In this document: positions 21,550 through 31,839 of the stretch, piece after piece
Numbering within the stretch: the stretch's first letter is position 1
How the letters are laid out: each line of letters opens with the position of its first letter
DNA from: Capitulum mitella
Taxonomy: Eukaryota; Arthropoda; Thecostraca; Pollicipedomorpha; Pollicipedidae
Reading direction: 5' to 3'
Assembly: GCA_030062745.1 (NCBI GenBank)
Contig: CP099840.1
Location: 34,041,101 to 34,105,100, forward strand
DNA: 64,000 nt
Position numbers and translations under genes: made by a program
The notes under the pieces: generated by a model
Seen by the model: the letters and a program-made list of their open reading frames with translations, nothing else
Databases searched by the model: none
Told to the model about the DNA's origin: nothing

Positions 21550-22205
21550 GCCTATCGTTTTGACTTTTCTGCCTAGATGTCACTACCATCGTCGAAATCT
21601 GGATAAAATGGCAAATTGTAAAAAATCGGACCGTTCGATGTAAGGCTAATAGCGGAATCAAAAAGGGTAAACTCGGTTCCATGTTATGGAGCCATGTAAA
21701 ATTACCTTTAAAAAATGCAAGTGGCCTTTAAATGTGCGTGAAACGGACATTTACACCATCCACTTCGCGTGCAACACTGCCCAAAACATGCCATGATTAC
21801 GTCAGAGTTCTGCGGCGCGGTATCGTTGTTGGTGGCCCCTGCATATGACTATTCCTTAAGTGTTTTCGCGATCCGAATTTTTTGTTGTTTCCTGGGTTTT
21901 GTTCAGGCGTTACCAATAACGATACCGAGCCGCAGAACTAGGATGTAAACAAGACAGGTTTTTGGCTTTGTGGCATGCAAAGTGAATGATGTAAAGGTCC
22001 GTTTCACACAGCTTTGAAGGCCATTTACAATTTTCAAATGCGATTTTGCTGGATCTCACATGGATCCAAGTTTTCTCTTCCTGTTTTTGTTGTCAAATCT
22101 TACATTGAACGGTCCAATTTTTTTAACCATTTGCCATTTCATCCAAAGAAATTTCGGCGATAGTAGCGACATCTAGGAAGAAAAGACGGTCTGAAACGCG
22201 ACCTT
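21550..22205. repeat. Palindromic element with ~290-bp inverted arms
   Basis: The left arm (21550-21840) and right arm (21905-22205) are inverted copies. For example, the CCTAGATGTCACTACCATCG block at about 21580 answers CCTAGATGTCGCTACTATCG in the reverse complement of about 22175. The GAAACGGACATTTACACCAT block at about 21750 answers GAAACGGACCTTTACATCAT. The arms end inward at GTTCTGCGGCGCGGTATCG and its complement. The spacer is about 65 bp. No coding capacity is visible. It starts about 40 bp after a LINE tail. It fits a fold-back/MITE-type element, but the terminal motif and target duplication could not be fixed. Confidence 0.9.
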
Positions 22206-25200
22206 CCTCCTGCAGCATGAGATAAACAGAGAATATTTGGCAGAACAAAAATTAGCTCTGCCGTCGAAGTCAAGCAACCACTACGACTTAAATCTTTCCT
22301 TGGCAAGGGGAGGGCGGCTGAATCGGCCCCCTACGGGTTTTTTGTTTGTCAGTTCCAGGGTTTTTGACGCAGCTTCACAAAACTCTCTCTCTTTTCCAAT
22401 TCGTTCTTTCCACGTGCTGAGCCAATATTGCATAGTTTTCTTTTTCTCAGGGCGGAGCCAGACCACGTTTGCAGAGGTCATCTCAAGCCATTTTTGGCTC
22501 TGTTTAAGGTAAAAAATGGTTGCCAAAAATAGGAATGTTAAGATAAAATGTAGAACTTTTGTGGGTGTGTAGGCAAATAACTGGGGAAGCATAGAAAAAA
22601 AACTGTAAATCTCAGGTCGATTCGTAGGGTCAGGTCAACATCAAAAGTCAAAATCTGGTTTTATGTTCAGAATTTTTACGCTTATTTTCCAAATTCAAAA
22701 CCCGGAGTATATATCACTGGGAAAGGTGCCCTTTACTTGTGCACATGGGCATACCTTTATATATACAGAGGGACACACGTGCATCCCCGACTGCAAATTG
22801 TGCGTCCTCAACCCATCACTTTGCATCCCAGCTTTTTCGACACCATTATGGTCAAGCCAATGCTTATTTCCACAACACATGCGACACTGCCCCATTATAT
22901 CAATGACGTTAAAAGGGTAAGTTCTTTGGTGTAGTATTCTGTGGTATGTTATATGGCATTTGATGTGTAATGTTGAATATACTGTCTTCACCGAACCATT
23001 TTAGCATTTTTGAAAGCAGTATGCATCTTGAGCTACATTTCCTTTTGAAGTTTACACAAAACATTGCTTGCTTTACCGGAGCAGCCAGAGCCTCCCCCCC
23101 CCTCCCTTAGGCTTGCATTGTTTAGCAAAACCCATTGCACATCGTCTTCCCAGCAAACAGTTTTCGTATAATTTCAATTCTTACTGAACTCCCCTCCCCC
23201 TTTAAGAAAATCCTGACAGGGCCTCTGGCTGGTTTCACTGTCATGGTACGTATGGCATTTCATAAGCAACTGTCCTCCATACATCCCCAGATATATTGTT
23301 ATGATACGTGATACATCAAGATGCTTAAACCATTGCGAATTCTCAATAAACATAAAACGTCATCTAAACAATCAGAAAAATTGACAAAGGTTAGTGCTTC
23401 TGTAAAAGATGCTATCGCATTGTTGCAAGCTAAGTTTTATCGTAAGCGGTCTGTAGCAATGACCTGAGACGATGTGTACGTCATGTTTCATTTATCAAAG
23501 ATATCCTGTAACAGCAGGAGTTTTTTCACACACTGAGATTGAGATTTAGTTATCTGTGCATGGTTAATGTTATGTCCAGCATATCACATTGCTGGTGTTA
23601 TTGTTGTCCAGTTTTGGGGCAAGCCAACTTTACAACATTGCCAGCCTAACTGTTCAATTTGAATTGAAAACGTGCAATTACAAGCTTTGCATAAATTTAA
23701 AAATGCGGCTAAACAATGTCTGAAATTCTCCAAATTATTCGGACCTTCCGTGGCTTGAGCTTGGCCTGGTTCAGAACATCCAGGCCTGTTCCAATATCCG
23801 CAGATAGGTCTCAGAACCCGAATGCTAAAAGAGCCACTTACGTTGCCACGCGTTGCACTGCATTTGTTTGGTGCTATCGCATGCCATTCACGTAGCCAAG
23901 GCCCTCTATAATTTAGGGTGGCTTGAAAAAAACTTGCACATGTTTGAGACATGAGCGCTTGTTGTCTGGTCCGTATATTAAGAAAACCACCATTAATTTT
24001 TTAGTCGAACTTTCTGAGCATTCGCGCTCGCAATGTTTCAGCGCAAACACGCCGACGTCCGGCGTTGCAGTCTTCAGTGGCCACGCAGCGTCGACCGCCG
24101 CAGCCAGCACTAGGCGGCGGGCGGCTGGCGGGCGAAAATAACCATGCATCGGGAAATAATGCTCCCGAGTGCCTTATGAAATCGACTCGTACGGGCATGA
24201 GGTATTCTGGGGCGTAGATGTTCCTGTTCAATTTTCCGGTTGATCCTCAAAACGGATTAACAGTTGCAGAATTCAGAACAATGGAGATTCCACCAATACG
24301 TCGATTTTCAATGGTGGCGATAACGTAAAATGCGAAAAAGGAAATGAACAACGTTTTGCATCAAGGTGAAGAGTTGCATCCTCCCAGTCTGGTGCTTTGG
24401 GAGTCAGCAGCATTCGGATGTGAATCAGCACCGACTAGGGAGTAGGATTAGTGTGAAGCGTCCTCCCGATAACAGTCCAGGCTATAACCATCCTGAAATA
24501 AACGACTCCAGGTTCAATAACTGGGTCAGGCACGATGACTGTTAGGATCGTCGTTCGTGGTTCCGAAGCTAGCTGGGTATGTCGTCTAAAGTAAAATTAC
24601 GTTACAACACCGCAAATGCTCTTGCTTTTCATATTTCCCGCCAAAGACGCTTTGCTCATCGAAATATGGACTGCTCTTGCTGTAACTGTGTGCTATAACT
24701 GCTAATCTGTTTGGAGTATTGACCTGAAAACTGCTCGGATGAAATTTACGGCCAAGAAACCCCCTAGGTCCGTGCGAATTGATTTCATGAAGAGCCGGAG
24801 TGGGCGAATCCCTGACCCCATCCCCCTTGCCCGGAATCTGCTAGACTGTTTAGTCTTCCGGGAATAGGGTTGAACACTGCAGGAGAAGACGTCAGCTGCT
24901 TCTTCTGTAACCATGACAATAACACTTTTCTTTGGAAACCAAGTACAAACAATCCAGGCTGCTCATTTGTTTACATGAATAAAATGTATTTTTAAGCGTT
25001 TGTGACGGACAAATTTGAAAAAATCTTGTGGTATACAAAGTTCAGTATATGCCCTAAACGTCAAAGTAAACTATGATTCATAGAACTTGTCTCATGACGC
25101 AAAAAAACTAAGAGACCAATTGAATAGTTACCAGAAACTTTTTAGAAATCTCCTTGGGTATTAATTTTAGCAAATCGCGACGTGTGTAGATACAGTTTGG

Positions 25201-25590
25201 TACGTATGGCAGCATTCAGCCCAAAAATTTGGAGCATTTCCTTTAAATTGTCTTATGTCACTAATATGCCCTCATATGAGTTTATCCTTTGTCTTCAATG
25301 ACCGTGAGTTTTGTACATGGCTCTTTTAGCTTTTGCGCACGATTTTGTCCACGATGTTTTTGAACCACTTAGCAATCTCAGCGGACGAAGTCAAAGACGC
25401 GATGGTTCCATCGGTGATTCCTCACGCACAAACACTGACAGAGCGATAATGCCCGTTTGTATTACGAAATGTATCAAGTCAAAATGAGTGTGCGAACGCT
25501 TTTTTAAAAACAGTCTCCAACATTTGTGGAAAAACGCAAGCCTCATCGGTCATGCGCCACACAAGGCGTCTTGCTGATATTCCCGCTTTG
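22206..25590. other. AT-rich intergenic DNA, no gene recognised
   Basis: Short ORFs only. The 122-codon minus-strand frame at 23584-23952 has no motif I recognise. C-runs at 23090-23105 and the AAGAAAATCCT word near 23205 hint at small transposon remains. A small GC-rich patch lies at 24050-24135. Confidence 0.5.
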
Positions 25591-25598
25591 CCTGGCAT

Positions 25599-25796
25599 CA
25601 GGGACGTGGCCAGGATTTCGTCAGGAGGGAGCCAGGACAATCCCAACCCCCTCAAGACTGGTGACTGTTCGGATTTCGGCCTCTTTGTTTTCGAGCTCCA
25701 GAATTGTTTATTTATTTCATTTTGATGCGTAAAGAAAGTCTAAATTTTCGACCCCAAGAGGGGCCAGACCTTTCGGCCCCCTTAGCTATGCCCCTG
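25599..25796. mobile_element. 198-bp hAT-type MITE with 8-bp target duplication
   Basis: The left end is CAGGGACGTGGCCAGGATTT. The reverse complement of the right end is CAGGGGCATAGCTAAGGGGG. They form imperfect terminal inverted repeats starting CAGGG, typical of hAT elements. The element is flanked by CCTGGCAT (25591-25598) and CCTGACAT (25797-25804), an 8-bp target duplication with one mismatch, which is the hAT length. It has no coding capacity, so it would have depended on transposase from elsewhere. Confidence 0.85.
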
Positions 25797-25956
25797 CCTG
25801 ACATAAAGCTCATTTCGCGCTCAGCTTTTACTATATCATTGGCCGCTGAAGGTGCATTTTGTTATATGATAGGCGGATAAATGACAGCTTGCTATGAGTG
25901 ATACGTATGCTGAGCGAGTCTTAGTCAAACAAGCAGAAAGATTAAATTAAACGGCC

Positions 25957-25990
25957 AGGCCAGGTCATAAAACTTGTTATGACCTGGCCT
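25957..25990. repeat. Perfect 14-bp hairpin
   Basis: AGGCCAGGTCATAA, loop AACTTG, TTATGACCTGGCCT. The arms are perfect and contain AGGTCA half-sites in inverted orientation. Confidence 0.9.
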
Positions 25991-25996
25991 ATCAAG

Positions 25997-28900
25997 TTAT
26001 GTAGGTTAATAACTTAACATCCACTTGGCACTGAATCACGTAGTTCTCACCACGCGACAGTCGTTTCTTGAATACTTTTGGCATGCTCATCCTCAGTACG
26101 TTAGATTACACGCCTTCTGTTCACACGGGAGTCTGGGAATCATGTCGATTTTCGCCGTTTTTTCCAGAACTGAGCTGACCCAGAAAGCGAACACATGCAT
26201 ACAACGAATGAAAATCGGACTCGTATTTCATTGTTAGCTTGACTGGTTGGCTGCTTGATTGTTTTTGCTTGCATGCTTGCTTGCAACACACAAATATCCC
26301 GAACAACGGATATGTGGCTGACAGGTTTGGTATGCAGGCAAATGCTCTGTTCCGTGAGCAGGCTTAGATCCGTAGCATTACTATTACGATATTTCTGGCA
26401 CCATACAGCAATGGCTGAGATCAATGTCACCATCGTGTGTGGTGTTTCTAATGGTATGTCATAGGGTCGTAAAAGAAACGACCGCAAATATCCATTTTTT
26501 TGGTATTAGACGAAGTAAAGCCCCGTGAATATGTCATATAGTGTAGACAATAATATGCTTCCTAATTTCAATAAAGACACAATAAATGTAGCCCGTCATT
26601 TGGCCTGCAGGTTTTCTTACTTTTTTACCAAGTTTAGGGGAGGGAACTTTAAAAAGGGAAATGGGAACAATGGCAGAATTTCATGCACATTTTTCACTGC
26701 AACAAGAACCGTATAGTGCTTGTGTCAGAAGACATGGAACGGTGTTCCTCTGCGTTCTGCCGGTCCTTTCGTCATTATTGTAACGCCTACATTCCGGTAT
26801 GAAAGCTGATATGAAGGACCGCGCTATAACAGGACAACTGTACCGCACCAAGGCGGGAGGCGAGTCAGGTCGTTGGCTTTCATATAAACTTCACGTAGCC
26901 CAACATCTCGTCGAAACGCTTTGAAGTGAACTCGTGGGGGGATCGTTGTAAACTCACTGGGATTGTAGGATACGTGGGCGTAACTCGTTTGGTGCCCACC
27001 CTTTGGAGAGTGGTAGGCAATATGTCCATGATTTGTATCATGAAAGAGAAGTTGCCTTTGGCGTTGGTCTGTGGCTGTAGGGTGTGCCGACGTGTAAAGT
27101 ACACCCACTCGAGTTATCTCGTTGTGATTTCGAATCAAAACGCCACGACTGAAGCTAGCGTTTCCGACGAGTTTGAAGCCTCTCTTGTTATCCGACCTGT
27201 GCTGCGCATTTTAAATTCACATCGCCGGATTCCTTACACAACCGATTCCCGCGTAGATAAAGACGTGCCGAAGAAAGCCACCAATGGACTAATGGAACTG
27301 TGGCGGGAGCAGTGGCGTTGTTTTGAGTATGCGAACGAGATCTTTTGGCCCTACGCACGCCATATTACGCGTTGCTCGTCACACCCTATGCTGATGGAAA
27401 GCAGCAGTATACGGAAAGTATGCTCAACTTGAAATCACCTTTGGCATCTCAGCGACGTTCTTCTTGCACCTTCTGCCATGATAAGAGGATCATGAAATAT
27501 AAAAAATTAGTCCACATTGTCATTCTCTTAATAGTCCTACATCCCAGCTACCCGTTTATTTTTGCCACTTCGCTGTACAGTCGGACATCTCTGGGCTTTC
27601 AGTCAACTGGATACCGGCGCTGCAGAACGCCCCTCATTACTGTCTATGTCGCCTTGTTGGGGATCACTCACTGACGGGCGTCGGTCTGGATTTGGCTGCG
27701 CTGACGGAGGCGAAACCTGACGCTTGTCCAAATTCTTCCTTCCCGTACTGCCCTGAAATTATCGACGCGAAGAGGGGTAATACCGCAGCAACCAAACACC
27801 TGAGCTGCTCAAACTTGAGCAAAGGGTCTCGGTCAACTTAGTCCATTGATCAACATCGTCGCAATTTATTCCATTAAATGTTTCATTCTGACAATAGTAA
27901 ATTATTTTTGAATGGTGCAAATTAGCACACCAGGCCAGGACCGCGTTAGAACAAAAGAGGCATAGGACTTGCATGCTTTTTGACGTTTGATATCACCATT
28001 TATTCTTCGGGGAAGGGTAGCTGTATGAACCTGAGCCTTGAGCGAAAGAAAACTTGTGTGTGATACGTCTGCTATTCATTTGCTGATAAATGGAAATGAA
28101 TGACGACACATGTTTACTTTGCGCTGATGAAAGAAAACCGCGCAACAACTGGATCTCGTTTTGCTGTTTTGGCTGCGAGCATTTCTGCTCGTTTTTATAG
28201 ACAATAAAGGGTGGAGTGAAACAGCATCGCCGGCTGGCCGGTCCATGTTCTTGCCGGTGGCTTATGAACTATTCTAAGGGAGGTACAGATCCAATGTAGA
28301 TATACTGAAGTAATTTCCTAGAGAGCAATCTGGCTAGGCCAGCCGGCATCAGATACCGCATATTTTCTCCAAATGGACCTTAACGGTTGGAAAGCTCTGA
28401 AGATCACCATATTTTGAAGTTCACAGATGAGTGTTTCCCAGAGAGTGTAAAAGCTTAGGAGTGTTTCATATGAAGTACTTCTAACACCATGGGGAATTAA
28501 GTCTACCGCTCTCTGTCCTCTGCTTGTCACCATCTGCTCCAATGGTAATGCAGCCTGCTTTCGCCTGACGTTCATGCGACCCAGTGCGACGACGACATCA
28601 GAACCCCTTATCCGATGCTAAATGGAACCTTTCGTCTGCCATCCACTGCATGGGAGCCACTCTGCCCTCCTTAGGCTCCTGGTTTTATGTGCTTTGTGTC
28701 AGACTCAAAGGAGAAATCCTTTTGGGCTGTTCCCGGTTAGCGAGTGGCTGGTGGGTAATCGCCAGTTAGAGGAATCGAGCTTGTTAGCATTATTACAGCG
28801 TACTGTGGTTAAGCTTTGTAGCACCGAGTGGTACAAACACAATCATCGAAGATGATTGATAATATCAACATCGTGATAATGCCCAACGCTGTAACAATAA

Positions 28901-29939
28901 ACTTCATCATTTTGTGTATTGTTGTGGGACCGAGGCGACATTTTCCATGAATCAAATGCACCCAAGGCGCTCTAAACCAAAAAAGTTGAGGCGCATGTCA
29001 GGTTATTTTAATCGAATTACAGTTATAACCTTCGTGGGTGGGCCAGAACTCTGGTCGGGCACATAGCAGCGAAGAAGTAATAGGTGCTCTGGATGCTGAA
29101 ATCGCTGGACCAAATTCTGTCGCGCAGACAGCATTCCCACATCTCATGTAGTGAGTGGCTCTCCATTACTCATGACCAAGATTTGCCATCATTAGCGCTA
29201 TGAGTAAAAGTGCTACAGATGTGGTGTTAAGCGATCTCCCGCGCCATTTACGTGACCCCATTCGCTGAGAATACGCGCCGATCGACTGTGGACCGGGGTC
29301 GGCCCGCATGATTCCACGGCAGCCTCCACCAGCGCGTGGGTCGCCGCCGCACCTGCCGACGCCGGCTCGCCAAATAATCCCCTCTCCACGCAATCGGCGG
29401 ACATTGCTAGGCCGTCGGCGGCGCCGGCCGGGCGGCCCGGGGCGCCCCGGGACCCCTGACCTTTCGACTGGCCCCGGCACACAATCGCGACCCCGCAGAG
29501 CCCGCGGCCGGCGGGGTCGCGGTGCACGGCTTATCGATCTCATCCGGCCCACTGATCCGTCCCATGTCCTTGATTACCTACGTTCGATCGGCCATTTGGT
29601 TTGGCTTTGGGCGCGGAGAAGTCGACATTAAAAAAGACGGGAGTGATGCTCTGGGAAACGCAACGCATCGACGAAACGGGGTCGATTATTCAATGAATAA
29701 GCCAGGCGGAGAGTCACGACGTTTTTTTAGCCCAGAATCCCGTGCCTTCGCGAATGGGCAGCCCGACCATCATCACCGTAGAAGCGTTTTCAAGTGTCAT
29801 TGTACGGCAAACGTTTAAACGTTTTACGGTAGTTAGTCTTACTTGATGTTATACTTATATAATGTTATATCTACGGGTGTCACCTATCGTGTCAAGTGCT
29901 AAACCATAACGTACATGTTCCGAATTGGTTGACTTACCA
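25997..29939. other. AT-rich intergenic DNA, no gene recognised
   Basis: Frames of 168 codons (26926-27432, plus) and 104 codons (26824-27138, minus) overlap each other. Neither shows a domain I can name, though the minus-strand text looks more protein-like than chance (FTSKRFDEMLGYVKFI in another frame) and could be a transposon relic. A 240-bp GC-rich island lies at 29290-29530 in AT-rich surroundings; its open frames on both strands are probably composition effects. Confidence 0.45.
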
Positions 29940-30098
29940 GAAAACTACACCAATACCATACAGGTGTGTTCCATAATTGCAACCATTCCATCTTCAAACC
30001 CCAAGACATGGAGAAAAGGACGGCAATATGTCAGTGGCTGACTGACAAACCCGAGCAGGAACCAAACTTCCTTGACGATCTCTAGTTGACGGATGAAA
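29940..30098 (+). mobile_element. Fragment of a Tc1/mariner-like transposase gene
   Basis: About 155 bp nearly identical, in inverted orientation, to 30712-30868. The plus strand reads HQYHTGVFH, then after a break PQDMEKRTAICQWLTDK and FLDDL, a stop and LTDETH. This is the region around the first catalytic Asp (FTDEAH-type) of the HTH/DDE transposases common in arthropods. Only this internal piece is present, without termini. Confidence 0.7.
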
Positions 30099-30099
30099 C

Positions 30100-30192
30100 A
30101 CACGTTTTGATCACAGATCACATCAGATCACACGTTTTGATCACAGATCGCACCTCATCATGTGATCATATTTGTGATCACAGATCACAGGT
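30100..30192. repeat. GATCACA-rich short repeats
   Basis: CACACGTTTTGATCACAGATC is present twice, followed by further GATCACAGATCACA words. It directly follows the transposase fragment and probably grew from it by slippage. Confidence 0.8.
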
Positions 30193-30376
30193 GACAGATC
30201 TGGCTGGGCTGATCCACCCTTACTGTCAAGCAACAGCTGCCAGCAGAATACAGATACAGCGGGAAATCGCACTGACACTGCAGGAGGCTTCAAAGTTCAA
30301 ACTTCGGCCTGACTGTCTCAGTTTCAAACAGGCGATGAATAAAGATCCTTTCAAACATGGAAAAAGTGAAAAAGAC

Positions 30377-31352
30377 AGGGTGTCCCAAAATGTGACGCTT
30401 AACTTTGGTATTAACTTCTTTGTGTATTGAGTTAAGATCGTCATATTTTCGAGCAGCATTTTTAATGCTCCGCATGTTTAGCCGACGAACTTACGTAATG
30501 ATAAGACATTTAGTATTGATTTTGTGACTGTTCCATTACATGCTCTATGTAAATGTGGGTCTCGGCGGCTGAAGCACGTCCGAATGTGTTTGGCGAAATT
30601 GTTCACAACGTTCACGCAGATGACGCGATGGGCATTGCTCGGATCGCAGGGTTTGCTATGCAGTATGATCCCCAATATACAGTGTTCTCTAAACTGACAT
30701 GGCCAATGAGCAAAACGCGCGCCTCATCTGTGAACTAGAGATCGTCAAGGAAGTTTGTTTCTTGCTCGAGTTTGTCAGTCAACCACTGACGTATCGCCAT
30801 CCGTTTCTCCATGTCTTGGGGTTCGAGTTAATGGAACACACTTGTATGGTATGGGTGTAGTTTTAAGTCTTTCATCACAATGTTAGGCAATCCATTCTTG
30901 GACAACTCGGGCTCTTGGCAGCGACGGCGAAGGGACGGAACGGCGACGGTCTTAGCTGGAATTCTTTGAGATTTTGGTCTTCTCGAGTGAGCAGTATCGT
31001 CCGGGGCTGAGGCGTTCAGATTGTGCACCGTCCGATGAACCCTGAATTTGCACATCCAACGGCAAATTGATTGTCTTGGGCATCGCGTCTTTTAATACTG
31101 AAATGGGTGCAAACTCGAAACGGGTCTGTTGGAAAGATTTGGTTGTTGCGTAGTTTTCAACACCAAATGCCTTCCCTCGATTGTGAGCCCCATCTTGATC
31201 AAGTCGTAACTCTGGCACTAATGAACGTTCCAGGGGCAGAAATATACCGTGGCACGTGCAATGCATGTACATTATTATGTGGAGAAATCACGTGTTTATC
31301 CTTAAACGACGTCCGTTGTTAAGACAAGCGTCACATTTTTTTGGACACGTTG
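30377..31352 (-). mobile_element. Tc1/mariner-like transposon copy, decayed
   Basis: Terminal inverted repeats: AGGGTGTCCCAAAATGTGAC at 30377 on the plus strand answers CAACGTGTCCAAAAAAATGT, read on the minus strand from 31352. Both continue GACGCTT. On the minus strand, reading from the right end, frames show a helix-turn-helix start (VENYATTKSFQQTRF). Then come LKLHPYHTSV and, after stops, a PRHGETDGDTSVVD-like frame equivalent to MEKRMAIRQWLTDK, then FTDEARF with the first DDE Asp. The C-terminal end is near 30560. Length is about 975 bp, shorter than usual, and the middle of the catalytic domain appears deleted. Stops and frameshifts make it inactive. Subfamily not determined. Confidence 0.72.
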
Positions 31353-31839
31353 TATCACATAGTGATAGAAGATTCGGTTAAATAGTCTCGGGGAACTGCG
31401 CTCATTAGAGCTGCGATCCACTGAACCGCCACAACGCAGGTTGGCACAGTCCCACCATCGATCGGCAGCAGTGACGTTAAGGTAATGGGTTCCTAAACAA
31501 TGCCGTGTTTAAAAGAGTGACATCGCCAATAAATACCTGTCAGTTGCATCTGCCGACTCTGCAAAGGCACGACACGGAAACTCGAAGTGGATTTGGTGTG
31601 TTGCTTTTAGAAATGCGCTTGTTAGCTTCACAGCAACAAAAGGTTCTCATTTTGGCAAGGTCAACTCAGCAGTGGTGCACCGCTTAAAAAAAAAAACGAG
31701 AGAACATGGATAGGATATAAGGAGGGAATGTGACTTTCCGACAGACTTGTGCTCGATTCCAGTTTCAGTGCGCCGAATACATTCTGATTCAAATGCATCA
31801 GGAGCCGCAGCCGAATCCGAATCAGATAAGGTTTTCCGT

